This document shows positions 39,245 to 48,445 of a DNA stretch of 64,000 nt, piece after piece. The translations under genes and the position numbers were made by a program. Under the pieces are notes generated by a model. That model worked only from the letters and a program-made list of their open reading frames with translations. It ran no database searches and had not been told where the DNA came from. Origin of the DNA: Bacteroidota bacterium (GTDB taxonomy: Bacteria > Bacteroidota > Bacteroidia > UKL13-3); assembly GCA_040388375.1 (NCBI GenBank), contig JAZKBU010000004.1, positions 1 through 64,000 of the forward strand, in the 5' to 3' direction. Numbering within the stretch: the stretch's first letter is position 1; every line of letters begins with the position of its first letter.

Positions 39245-39736
39245 ATGAATAATAAATGGTCATTCTTAAAAGATAGCTACTGGTATGTTCCGGTAAAATA
39301 TTTACCCGCTCTTCAAATGAGCCCCGAAACAACAGAACCAACTCAAATGTTAGACCAAACGGTTTGGCAAATTACGGGTTACAATGATGGTTATTTTTGG
39401 GGAAATTGTGCAGCTTTGATATATGAAGCAGGAACGCAACCGACCAACAGCCCAAATGCAATGAGGCTGGTTGGCACTATTACACCTGAAGGTACTGTTC
39501 AAATTGCATTTATGCCTATTATAAATATTGGGGCATCAATGGCTACTTCGGGATTTGGTAAAATGAAAGAAGATAATAAACAATGGGTATTTGAAATGCA
39601 GATGTCATCAGGCGTTACAGATCTGGTAGCTCATTGGGCGGAAATGTATGAAACAAGTGAAGGAGAACCTTCATGGAAAAAGCTTCCAGGAACTGATTAT
39701 TCTGTACCTGATTTTTTAGCTGCTGCAGGATTTTAA
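39245..39736 (+). CDS. Conserved-looking protein of unknown function
   Basis: A 163-residue acidic, soluble protein without signal peptide. It opens WSFLKDSYWYVPVKYLPALQ and has repeated Trp/Tyr/Gly patches (QTVWQITGYNDGYFWGNCAALI), then a PEGTVQIAF strand and SGFGKMKEDNKQWVFEMQMSSG, consistent with an all-beta fold of the lipocalin or beta-sandwich kind. I recall similar hypothetical proteins opening WYVP(T/V)xYLPA in Proteobacteria, with no known role. It sits 49 bases after the M28 gene and is closed by the terminator at 39755. Confidence 0.72.
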   Translation: MNNKWSFLKDSYWYVPVKYLPALQMSPETTEPTQMLDQTVWQITGYNDGYFWGNCAALIYEAGTQPTNSPNAMRLVGTITPEGTVQIAFMPIINIGASMATSGFGKMKEDNKQWVFEMQMSSGVTDLVAHWAEMYETSEGEPSWKKLPGTDYSVPDFLAAAGF

Positions 39737-39754
39737 TATTTCATTTAATGCAAT

Positions 39755-39783
39755 AAAAAAGCCCCGAAGTTCGGGGCTTTTTT
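39755..39783. terminator. Bidirectional terminator between the unknown gene and glyS
   Basis: Arms AAAGCCCCGAA/TTCGGGGCTTT with a 1-base centre, A tract on the left and T tract on the right. It ends the S41-TSUP-M28-unknown transcript and also glyS, whose stop is 3 bases away. Confidence 0.92.
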
Positions 39784-39785
39784 AT

Positions 39786-41258
39786 TTATTGAGCTAACAT
39801 CTTTTTCCAACTGATAGCCTCATCTAATATGGACTTAATTTGTGCTATCGGAATACGCTCTTGCACCATTGAGTCGCGATGGCGAATGGTTACAGTTTGG
39901 TTTTCCAGGCTTTCATGATCAACAGTAATACAGAAAGGAGTACCTAATGCATCCTGTCTGCGGTAACGTTTGCCTATGGCATCTTTCTCTTCGTAAAAAC
40001 AATTGTAATCAAATTTCAAATCGTCAATTATTTTACGGGCTACTTCTGGTAAACCATCTTTTTTGGTTAACGGGAAAATAGCTACTTTATAAGGAGCCAA
40101 TACCGGAGGTAAACTCAATACCACACGGGTATCTTTTTTATCACCTTCGCCTACTTCTTCTTCCTTATAGCTGGCACATAAAGTATATAAGAATAATCGG
40201 TCTAAACCTATACTGGTTTCAATAACGTAAGGAATATAGTTGCCATACGCTTTGCCGTTTTCATCCAGCTCCGCATCAAAATATTGCATTTTTTTGCCTG
40301 AGTGTTCCTGATGGCTGCTTAAATCAAAATCAGTACGCGAATGAATACCTTCTACTTCTTTAAATCCAAATGGAAAATCAAATTCAATATCAACAGCAGC
40401 ATCAGCATAATGGGCTAGTTTTACATGGTCGTGGAAACGGTAGCTGGCTTTATCAAAACCAAGCGCATGGTGCCATTTTATGCGCGCTTCTTTCCAATAT
40501 TCGTACCATTGTTTTTGTGTACCCGGGCGAACAAAAAACTGCATTTCCATTTGTTCAAACTCGCGCATACGCATAATAAACTGGCGTGCTATAATTTCGT
40601 TTCTGAATGCTTTACCTGTTTGGGCTATACCAAAAGGTATTTTCATTCTACCTGTTTTTTGTACATTTAAAAAGTTGACAAAAATACCCTGAGCCGTTTC
40701 CGGACGTAAGTATATTTTATCAGCATCTTCAGCCATAGCACCCATTTCGGTACTAAACATCAGGTTAAACTGACGTACGTCTGTCCAGTTGCGGGTTCCG
40801 CTAATCGGACAAGCTATTTCGTGTTGTTCTATTAATGTTTTTAGTTGATTTAAATCGTTTGCCAATAAAGCATTGTCAAGCGCAGTTTGTAATTCCTCCG
40901 CTTTATTGGTTTTACCATCTTTCTGGTATTTAGCAATTTTATCTTCTAATAAGTTATCAGCCCTGTAACGTTTTTTGCTATCCTTGTTATCAATCATCGG
41001 GTCGCTGAAACCATCAATATGGCCGCTGGCTTTCCATGTTTTAGGATGCATAAAAATGGCAGCATCCAAGCCTACTATATTTTCGTGCATTTGCACCATA
41101 GCTTTCCACCAGTATTGACGCAAATTATTTTTTAATTCTACTCCATTCTGACCATAGTCATAAACAGCACCAAGTCCGTCATAAATTTCGCTACTTGGAA
41201 AAACAAAGCCATACTCTTTGCAATGTGATACTACCTTCTTAAAAATTTCTTCGCTCAT
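39786..41258 (-). CDS. glyS: Glycyl-tRNA synthetase, dimeric alpha2 class
   Basis: A class II synthetase of 490 residues, the single-subunit homodimer type also found in eukaryotes and archaea rather than the two-subunit type. It starts with KVVSHCKEYGFVFPSSEIY, has motif 2 GIAQTGKAFRNEIIARQFIMRMREFEQMEMQFF near residues 205-237 and motif 3 ETSIGLDRLFL near 347-357, then the anticodon domain. An insertion with KDSKKRYRADNLLEDK near 92-107 is usual. A TATTTTGCG-like box just upstream of the ATG may be its -7 element. Confidence 0.96.
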   Translation of the reverse strand: MSEEIFKKVVSHCKEYGFVFPSSEIYDGLGAVYDYGQNGVELKNNLRQYWWKAMVQMHENIVGLDAAIFMHPKTWKASGHIDGFSDPMIDNKDSKKRYRADNLLEDKIAKYQKDGKTNKAEELQTALDNALLANDLNQLKTLIEQHEIACPISGTRNWTDVRQFNLMFSTEMGAMAEDADKIYLRPETAQGIFVNFLNVQKTGRMKIPFGIAQTGKAFRNEIIARQFIMRMREFEQMEMQFFVRPGTQKQWYEYWKEARIKWHHALGFDKASYRFHDHVKLAHYADAAVDIEFDFPFGFKEVEGIHSRTDFDLSSHQEHSGKKMQYFDAELDENGKAYGNYIPYVIETSIGLDRLFLYTLCASYKEEEVGEGDKKDTRVVLSLPPVLAPYKVAIFPLTKKDGLPEVARKIIDDLKFDYNCFYEEKDAIGKRYRRQDALGTPFCITVDHESLENQTVTIRHRDSMVQERIPIAQIKSILDEAISWKKMLAQ

Positions 41259-41401
41259 AAAATGTGGCGCAAAATAATGTATTTTAGTTTGTATGGATAC
41301 TATAAAATAGAAATTTATATCGGTTTATGAGTAAGCAATGGATATTTGGAACCCTTTAATATTCTGTTTTTTTTAATCGGTTTTATGTTATTTTTGTTCT
41401 G

Positions 41402-41788
41402 TTGAAAAAGCTATTAGCCATATTATTCTTAACTGTATATGTGTTTTCGGCTACGGAATTTAGTCAGTTGCTAAAGCTTCCGTTGTTGGTGGAGCATTAT
41501 ATTGAACACAAAGAAGAAAACAAGCTTATTACTTTTTTAGAATTTTTGCACATGCATTATTCTACAGCTCACGCTAAAGATGCTGACTACAATAAAGACA
41601 TGAAATTGCCTTTTAAATCGCCAAGTAATACCATTGCTTTTAATGCGCTAAATTGTTTGCAGGCTAATTTTGAAACAGAATTAAATTATCCTGTTCAAAA
41701 CTCCAAAGCCTTTTATTTTATTTATTCGGAACATATTCCAAACTCTGCATTATTAAACGCCATCTGGCAACCACCTAAACAAGCTTAA
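41402..41788 (+). CDS. Small exported protein leading the metal-efflux operon
   Basis: A 128-residue protein whose first 18 residues (MKKLLAILFLTVYVFSAT) form a signal peptide or anchor. The rest is rich in His, Lys and acidic residues (LLVEHYIEHKEENKLITFLEFLHMHYSTAHAKDADYNKD), with five His between about 30 and 60, a possible metal-binding patch. It starts at TTG, as no ATG is in frame upstream, and lies 77 bases before the RND fusion. Similar short proteins beside czc/cus genes in Bacteroidota are known to me only as hypotheticals. Confidence 0.7.
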   Translation: MKKLLAILFLTVYVFSATEFSQLLKLPLLVEHYIEHKEENKLITFLEFLHMHYSTAHAKDADYNKDMKLPFKSPSNTIAFNALNCLQANFETELNYPVQNSKAFYFIYSEHIPNSALLNAIWQPPKQA

Positions 41789-41865
41789 GTATTTTATTTT
41801 TCGGTTAAATCAGCTGCATTTTGCGGTTTGGTTTTATTTTTATTAACTAAATAATACTTTAGCTT

Positions 41866-44800
41866 ATGCTGAATAAAATTATCATGTTTTCTGTTAAGCA
41901 GAAACTAATAATTGGGTTATTTGTGTTGGGTTTAATTGCATTGGGCAGTTACCAGTTTAGCAAATTACCTATTGATGCCGTACCCGACATTACCAATAAC
42001 CAGGTACAGGTAATCACCATTGTTCCCTCGTTGGGAGCAACGGATATTGAAAGGTTAATTACCTTTCCCATTGAACAAGCCAATAGCAATATTCCTGGCT
42101 TGATTGAAATACGTAGTTTTTCGCGCTTTGGCCTTTCTCTAGTAACCATTGTTTTTGACGACAATACGGATGTGTATTGGGCACGACAACAGGTAAGCGA
42201 GCGGTTGCAATTGGTTAAAGAAGTTATTCCTGCAGGAGTAGGCATACCTACTTTAGCACCCGTTACCACAGGTCTTGGCGAAATATACCAATACACTGTA
42301 AAAGCGAAAAAAGGCTACGAAGAAAAATTCAACTTAACTGACTTGCGCACCATTCAGGATTGGATGATAAGACGCCAGTTATTGGGTGTACCCGGAGTAG
42401 CTGATGTAAGTAGCTTTGGCGGCTATTTAAAACAATATGAAATTGCAATCAATCCTGATAAACTTAAATCGTATAATATTACCATAGCCGATGTATTTAA
42501 AGCTTTGGAACAAAACAACCAAAATACCGGAGGCGCTTATATTGAAAAACACTCTACCGTATTATCCATTAAAAGTGAGGGTTTAATTGGCAGCATTGAC
42601 GACATTAACAATATAGCCGTTAAAAGTACCAGCAACGGAACACCTTTATTTATAAAAGATGTAGCCGAAGTAAAAATTGGTCATGCTATACGTTATGGGG
42701 CACTTACCCGCAATGGCGAAGGTGAAGTAGCCGGAGCAGTGGTCATGATGCTAAAAGGAGCTAATAGTGAAATAGTTATTGATAAAGTAAAAGAACGCAT
42801 TGAACTGATAAAACAAACTTTGCCTGAAGGAGTAGAAATAGATGCCTTTCTGGACAGAACCAAAATGGTAAAAAATGCCATTGGCACGGTAGAAACAAAC
42901 TTATTGGAAGGTGCATTGATTGTTATTTTTGTATTGGTGTTGTTCTTAGGTAATTTCAGGGCAGGCTTACTCGTAGCATCCGTTATTCCTTTAGCCTTAT
43001 TATTTGCCATAATTATGATGAACTTATTTGGCGTAAGTGGCAACTTAATGAGTTTAGGTGCACTCGACTTTGGCTTGATAGTAGATGGAGCTGTTATTAT
43101 AGTAGAAGCAGTTATGCATCAACTGGCGAGAAAAAATGCCAATCAACTCAATTCTTCTTTACAGGTATATACAGATAAAGAAATGGACTCGCTGGTAACG
43201 GAATCATCGAAGAAAATGATGAACAGTGCGGTGTTTGGACAAATTATTATTTTAATAGTGTACTTACCTATTTTTAGTTTACAGGGTATTGAAGGCAAAA
43301 TGTTTAAACCCATGGCACAAACTGTATCGTTTGCATTGTTAGGTGCTTTCATTTTATCGCTAACTTATATACCTATGATGAGTGCATTGGTTTTAAGTAA
43401 AAAAATGAAACTTAAAATGAACTTTTCTGATAAGTTAATGGCCTGGATTGAAACCCGTTTTGAAAAGCTATTGAGCCGCATTCTACATTTTCCTAAAACA
43501 GTTATTCTTATCAGTATTTCTTTATTTATAATGGCTGTTTTTACGTTAACCAATTTAGGTGGCGAGTTTATTCCCTCCTTAGAAGAAGGTGACTTTGCTG
43601 TTGAAACAAGGGTATTGCCGGGCAGCAACTTAAACGTATCTGTTGATGCTACTTCAAAAAGCGAAAAACTTTTACTCGCTCAATTTCCGGAAGTAATAAA
43701 AGTAGTAAGTAAAATAGGTAGTGGCGAAGTACCAACCGACCCCATGCCTATTGATGCCAGTGATATGATGGTTATTTTAAAAGACAAAAGCGAATGGACC
43801 TCTGCCAAAACTTTTGATGAACTGGCAGAAAAAATGACCACAGCTTTAGAAGCCATACCCGGTGTTACGTTTGGTTTTCAGTATCCTGTTCAAATGCGTT
43901 TTAATGAGTTAATGACTGGGGCTAAACAAGATGTGGTATGCAAAATATTTGGCGAAAACTTAGATACGCTTACCCATTATGCCAACAAGCTAGCTCATAT
44001 TATTGAAACTGTTGATGGAGCCATTGGTTTATATGTAGAACCTGTTGCAGGGATGCCGCAAATAGTAATTACTTATAACCGGGCCAATATTGCACAATAT
44101 GGTTTAAACATTGCCGATATCAATAAAATTATCAATACAGCTTTTGCGGGGCAAAGTACTGGTATGGTTTACGAAGGTGAAAAAAGATTTGATTTAGTAG
44201 TGCGCATGAATAGTGCACAGAGAACAGACATAGCAGATGTACAAAACTTATTAATTCCAACGTCAAACGGAGCGCAAATACCACTTAACCAAGTAGCCGA
44301 TGTACAGATAAAAGAAGGGCCAAACCAAATACAACGGGAAGATACCAAACGCAGAATTGTGGTAGGCTTTAACGTACACAACAGGGATGTAGAAAGCATA
44401 GTAAACGAACTGAAAGAAAAAGTAAATGCACAAGTTAATCTGCCCGATGCTTATTATGTAACTTATGGTGGTGCTTTTGAAAATTTAACCGCTGCTAAAA
44501 AGCGTTTAAGCATAGCCGTTCCTGTTTCCTTATTGCTTATATTTTTACTGCTGTACTTTGCTTTTAAATCAGTTAAACATGGTTTACTTATTTATACCGC
44601 TATTCCACTTTCAACCATTGGTGGTGTGTTTGCTTTAGCCGCACGTGGCATGCCTTTTAGCATTAGTGCGGGCATTGGTTTTATAGCTTTGTTTGGCGTA
44701 GCCGTACTCAATGGTATAGTGCTTATAGCAGAGTTTAACAAACTAAAACAAAGCGGTATGACCAACTTAAAAGAATTGGTTATACAAGGTACCAAGCTAC

Positions 44801-46236
44801 GTTTACGACCTGTATTAATGACTGCTTTTGTTGCCTCGTTAGGATTTTTCCCGATGGCTTTTAGCAATGGTGCAGGAGCCGAAGTACAAAGACCTTTAGC
44901 CACCGTAGTAATTGGGGGTTTACTCGTAGCCAGTTTTTTAACCCTATTTGTATTGCCCCTGCTATATATATTATTTGAAAACGGCTTTAGCAGTAAAAAC
45001 AATAAAGGTATGGCAACTACTTTAAGCATTATACTTGTTTTGGTGTTGAGTACCTATAGCCAACAAAGTCAGGCACAAAACACCATTACCTTATCGGCAG
45101 CTATTGACAGTGCTTTGGCCAATAACCTTCAAGTAAAAAGCGATCGTTTAAAAGCCGACTATAGTAAAAAGTTGATTAACTCAGGAGCAGCTTTACCACA
45201 AACTACCATAAGTGGCGAGTTTGGTCAAATAAATAGTTACTATACCGACAATAAGTTTTCCATTAGTCAAACACTCAATTTTCCTACAATTTACAGCAAA
45301 CAAAAAGAAACCTTATTGCAACAATGGAAAGGCAATGTAATAGCTGTTAACTTAAAAGAAATAGAAGTAAAGAAACAAGTACGCTTAGCCTATGCTACCT
45401 ATTTGTATTTGGTTGCCAAGCAAAAATTATTATGGCATATTGATTCACTCTATACCGATTTTTTAAGCAAAGCTACACTTAAATTCAAAGCTGGCGAAAG
45501 CAATATATTAGAGTTAAAAACAGCCGAAAACCAACGTACCCAAATAGCTATTCAATTGCAACAATTGAATACAGATATGGATATAATGATTACACAATTT
45601 CAGTTGCTACTCAATACCAAAACCATCTTTATTCCTGCCAATGCACCTTTAAAACTAAGCAACAACTTGTTGCTTGATAGCAGTCAGATAAACAACCACC
45701 CAAGCATACAGTTAAGTATGCAATACAAACAATTGTTATTGGCGCAAACCCGGTTTGAAAAAGCAAGATTATTACCTGATATAAGCTTTGCTTATAATAA
45801 CATGACCATGCGTGGCTTGGGTGCTAATGATGTACTTTACGACAATACTACCCGTTTCCAATCAGCACAAATAGGCTTAGGTATTCCTTTGTTTTACGGT
45901 GCTTACAAGGCACGTATTAAAGCCGCTAAATCGAATGAGTTAATAGCTGAAAACAATTTGCTGCTTGAAAAAAACACCTTACAGTTACAGCTAAAAAATG
46001 CTTTTACCCAATACTACAGTTACATAAAAACAGTTGATTACTACGAAACAAGCAGCTTGCAGGGTGCCAACAGTATCATAGAAACAGCCAATAAGCAACT
46101 AAGCAATGGCAGCATTAGTTATATTGAATGGACTATGCTGAGTAACCAAGCTGTTAACATACAAAGCGACTATTTGAGCGAAGTGCTTAAGCTAAACGAA
46201 AGCATTATTTACTTACAATACTTAATGAATAAATAG
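41866..46236 (+). CDS. RND metal-efflux pump fused to TolC-type outer membrane channel (CzcA-CzcC)
   Basis: A 1456-residue fusion. Residues 1-1040 are a heavy-metal-efflux RND pump. Its fourth membrane helix has DFGLIVDGAVIIVE with Asp401, Asp407 and Glu414, as in Co/Zn/Cd/Ni pumps (CzcA) and unlike Cu/Ag pumps (CusA). Helix 12 ends LLYILFENGF near 1035. After a 7-residue cytoplasmic link, Met1049 begins a signal-peptide-like segment, hydrophobic and ending SQAQ near 1071. Residues 1072-1456 are an outer-membrane factor with two coiled-coil halves (LPQTTISGEF, AYATYLYLVAKQKLL, AQIGLGIPLFY). Fusions of this kind occur in Bacteroidota. The operon continues with a CDF exporter after 1 base. Confidence 0.93.
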   Translation: MLNKIIMFSVKQKLIIGLFVLGLIALGSYQFSKLPIDAVPDITNNQVQVITIVPSLGATDIERLITFPIEQANSNIPGLIEIRSFSRFGLSLVTIVFDDNTDVYWARQQVSERLQLVKEVIPAGVGIPTLAPVTTGLGEIYQYTVKAKKGYEEKFNLTDLRTIQDWMIRRQLLGVPGVADVSSFGGYLKQYEIAINPDKLKSYNITIADVFKALEQNNQNTGGAYIEKHSTVLSIKSEGLIGSIDDINNIAVKSTSNGTPLFIKDVAEVKIGHAIRYGALTRNGEGEVAGAVVMMLKGANSEIVIDKVKERIELIKQTLPEGVEIDAFLDRTKMVKNAIGTVETNLLEGALIVIFVLVLFLGNFRAGLLVASVIPLALLFAIIMMNLFGVSGNLMSLGALDFGLIVDGAVIIVEAVMHQLARKNANQLNSSLQVYTDKEMDSLVTESSKKMMNSAVFGQIIILIVYLPIFSLQGIEGKMFKPMAQTVSFALLGAFILSLTYIPMMSALVLSKKMKLKMNFSDKLMAWIETRFEKLLSRILHFPKTVILISISLFIMAVFTLTNLGGEFIPSLEEGDFAVETRVLPGSNLNVSVDATSKSEKLLLAQFPEVIKVVSKIGSGEVPTDPMPIDASDMMVILKDKSEWTSAKTFDELAEKMTTALEAIPGVTFGFQYPVQMRFNELMTGAKQDVVCKIFGENLDTLTHYANKLAHIIETVDGAIGLYVEPVAGMPQIVITYNRANIAQYGLNIADINKIINTAFAGQSTGMVYEGEKRFDLVVRMNSAQRTDIADVQNLLIPTSNGAQIPLNQVADVQIKEGPNQIQREDTKRRIVVGFNVHNRDVESIVNELKEKVNAQVNLPDAYYVTYGGAFENLTAAKKRLSIAVPVSLLLIFLLLYFAFKSVKHGLLIYTAIPLSTIGGVFALAARGMPFSISAGIGFIALFGVAVLNGIVLIAEFNKLKQSGMTNLKELVIQGTKLRLRPVLMTAFVASLGFFPMAFSNGAGAEVQRPLATVVIGGLLVASFLTLFVLPLLYILFENGFSSKNNKGMATTLSIILVLVLSTYSQQSQAQNTITLSAAIDSALANNLQVKSDRLKADYSKKLINSGAALPQTTISGEFGQINSYYTDNKFSISQTLNFPTIYSKQKETLLQQWKGNVIAVNLKEIEVKKQVRLAYATYLYLVAKQKLLWHIDSLYTDFLSKATLKFKAGESNILELKTAENQRTQIAIQLQQLNTDMDIMITQFQLLLNTKTIFIPANAPLKLSNNLLLDSSQINNHPSIQLSMQYKQLLLAQTRFEKARLLPDISFAYNNMTMRGLGANDVLYDNTTRFQSAQIGLGIPLFYGAYKARIKAAKSNELIAENNLLLEKNTLQLQLKNAFTQYYSYIKTVDYYETSSLQGANSIIETANKQLSNGSISYIEWTMLSNQAVNIQSDYLSEVLKLNESIIYLQYLMNK

Positions 46237-46237
46237 T

Positions 46238-47230
46238 ATGGAAACAAAAAAAGTAAACAGCATAAAAATGCAACAGCTATTGGTAGCCGTATCCATTGTT
46301 TTATTTATTTTAAAAGTAATCGCATGGTATATTACTTCATCAGTAGCTATACTAACCGATGCCATGGAAAGCACCGTAAATATTATAGCGGGGCTGATAG
46401 GCTTGTACAGCATTATTCTTTCTTCCAAACCACGCGATAAAGAACATCCTTACGGACATGGTAAAGTAGAATTTTTATCATCAGCCATTGAAGGCATTTT
46501 AATAAGCATAGCAGGCCTGATTATTATATATAAAGCATCACTTAATTTTATACATCCACCACAGTTAAAACAGCTTGATTACGGTTTAATTATTGTAGCT
46601 GTTACCGCGCTTATTAATTATATTGTCGGTTACTTTTGTATTCAAAAAGGAAAAAAAGAAAACTCTCCTATCCTTATTGCCAGCGGTTCCCATTTACAAA
46701 GCGATACTTATTCAACTATTGGTTTATTAGCAGGTATTGGTTTGATATTATTAACAGGTTATACCTGGTTAGATAGTGCAGCAGCTATATTGTTTGCCTT
46801 CATTATTATTTACACAGGTTACAAAATTATACGCAAAGCCATTTCAGGTATCATGGATGAATCGGACACCGAAATAATAGGCCGTATAGTAAGCGTATTA
46901 AACGAACATAGAAATACCAATTGGATTGATGTACACAATATGCGTGTAATAAATTATGCCGGCTTTTATCATATTGACTGCCATTTAACAGTGCCTTATT
47001 ATATTAATGTAAAAGAGGGACACCACCTATTAGATACCTTAACTGATCTACTCAAAAAACACTTTGACAACAGCGTGGAATTTTTTATTCATATAGATGG
47101 ATGTATCCCTACACAATGCGCCATTTGTAATATACCCAAATGCCCAGTAAGGCAAACAGCATTTATTAAACATATTGATTGGACTAACGATAATATTTTA
47201 TCAAATCAAAAACACACATTACTTTCATGA
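46238..47230 (+). CDS. CDF-family cation efflux protein (CzcD-like)
   Basis: A 330-residue cation diffusion facilitator that exports Zn, Cd, Co or similar divalent ions from the cytoplasm by proton exchange. It has six membrane helices. Helix 2 contains TDAMEST with the metal-binding Asp, and the following loop HPYGHGKVEF is a family signature; helix 5 contains LDSAAA with its Asp. The cytoplasmic C-terminal domain ends with a Cys cluster, CIPTQCAICNIPKCPV, that could bind metal. It overlaps the adaptor gene by 4 bases (ATGA). Confidence 0.93.
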   Translation: METKKVNSIKMQQLLVAVSIVLFILKVIAWYITSSVAILTDAMESTVNIIAGLIGLYSIILSSKPRDKEHPYGHGKVEFLSSAIEGILISIAGLIIIYKASLNFIHPPQLKQLDYGLIIVAVTALINYIVGYFCIQKGKKENSPILIASGSHLQSDTYSTIGLLAGIGLILLTGYTWLDSAAAILFAFIIIYTGYKIIRKAISGIMDESDTEIIGRIVSVLNEHRNTNWIDVHNMRVINYAGFYHIDCHLTVPYYINVKEGHHLLDTLTDLLKKHFDNSVEFFIHIDGCIPTQCAICNIPKCPVRQTAFIKHIDWTNDNILSNQKHTLLS

Positions 47231-48441
47231 AAACATCACATTTTATATATCATATTTTAAAAAGTCAGTTTGAGCGGAGTCCGATAGCTATCGGACGAGA
47301 ACTTGTTGGACAAAGAACTTTTACTTATACAACCCTACTCCTTTTGCTACTCTTGACCGCTTGTGGCAACAACAAACCCGTGGAGCAAGCAACAGCAGTT
47401 GATAATGAAACCTTGATTGAATTAAGCAACGAACAATTGGTAAATGCCAATATTGTGGTAGGCAAATTGGAGCAAAAAAATATATCGAGTGTATTAAAAG
47501 TAAATGGCAAAATAGATGTACCACCACAAAACATGGTATCTATCAGTGTTGCACTTGGTGGTTATTTAAAAGAAAGCAAATTATTGGCTGGTATGCATGT
47601 AAGCAAAGGCGAAGTATTAGCCGTTATGCAGGACCAACAGTATATACAACTGCAACAAGATTACTTAACCAATAAAGCACAACTAAACTATATACAAAAC
47701 GAGTACGTAAGGCAAAAGGAATTAAACCAGAGCAAAGCCAGTAGCGACAAAGTATATCAGCAAGCCGAAGCCGATTTTATAACCCATAAAGTAATGGTAA
47801 AAGCTTTAGCAGAAAAGCTAAAACTAATTGGCATCAACCCTGAGCAGTTAAACGAAAACAATATATCAAAAAGCATTAATATTTATTCACCTATTAACGG
47901 ATATGTATCAAAAGTAAATGTAAATATAGGCAAGTACACCCAACCAAGCGAAGTACTTTTTGAATTGGTAAATCCGTTGGATATACATTTGGCTTTAACC
48001 ATTTTTGAAAAAGATTTAGCTAAAATATCGGTTGGGCAAAAACTGGTAGCCTATACCAATAACGAGCCCGATAAAAAACATCCATGCGAAATTATATTGA
48101 TAGGACAAAACTTAGGCAACGACAGAAGTGCCGAAGTACATTGTCATTTTAACGATTACGATAAAACCCTATTGCCGGGTATGTATATGAATGCCGAAAT
48201 TGAAACTAAAAACAACAAAGCATTTGTTTTGCCTAGCGAGGCCATTGTAAGGTATGAAGGAAAACAATATGTATATGTACAAAAAAGCAAAAATCAATTT
48301 GAAATGGTAGCCGTAAAAACAGGTGCTATCGAAAATAACTATACCGAAATATTGGAAAGCGAAAACCTAAGCCAGCAAAACATTGTGGTAAAAAATGCTT
48401 ATACATTATTGATGAAAGCCAAAAACAAATCGGATGAGTAG
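47227..48441 (+). CDS. Periplasmic adaptor lipoprotein of the RND metal pump (CzcB-like)
   Basis: A membrane-fusion lipoprotein of 404 residues that bridges pump and channel. The lipobox is LTAC with Cys46. The barrel-sandwich half-motifs are SVALGGYLKESKLLAGMHVSKGEVLAVMQD near residues 105-134 and NIYSPINGYVSKVNVNIGKYT near 217-237, flanking an alpha-hairpin (135-205). The N-terminus is odd: residues 13-28 (SQFERSPIAIGRELVG) are encoded by a palindromic interspersed repeat, and there is no alternative start after it. The leader therefore has an unusually long n-region, and export depends on reading through the repeat. Confidence 0.92.
   Translation: MKTSHFIYHILKSQFERSPIAIGRELVGQRTFTYTTLLLLLLLTACGNNKPVEQATAVDNETLIELSNEQLVNANIVVGKLEQKNISSVLKVNGKIDVPPQNMVSISVALGGYLKESKLLAGMHVSKGEVLAVMQDQQYIQLQQDYLTNKAQLNYIQNEYVRQKELNQSKASSDKVYQQAEADFITHKVMVKALAEKLKLIGINPEQLNENNISKSINIYSPINGYVSKVNVNIGKYTQPSEVLFELVNPLDIHLALTIFEKDLAKISVGQKLVAYTNNEPDKKHPCEIILIGQNLGNDRSAEVHCHFNDYDKTLLPGMYMNAEIETKNNKAFVLPSEAIVRYEGKQYVYVQKSKNQFEMVAVKTGAIENNYTEILESENLSQQNIVVKNAYTLLMKAKNKSDE
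47264..47309 (+). repeat. Palindromic interspersed repeat within the adaptor gene
   Basis: A left part GTCAGTTTGAGCGGA is followed by the perfect 18-base palindrome GTCCGATAGCTATCGGAC (47279-47296) and a right part GAGAACTTGTTGG. It resembles the short 'GTCAGTTCGAGCGGAGTC...GAGAACTTG' intergenic repeats common in Bacteroidota. Here it lies inside a reading frame. The palindrome would form a strong hairpin in the mRNA about 52 bases after the start codon. Confidence 0.75.
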
Positions 48442-48445
48442 AAAT

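Noticed and set aside
44592-45029. Antisense open frame across the RND pump
   Set aside because: Shadow of a long conserved membrane gene; no start signal or motif.
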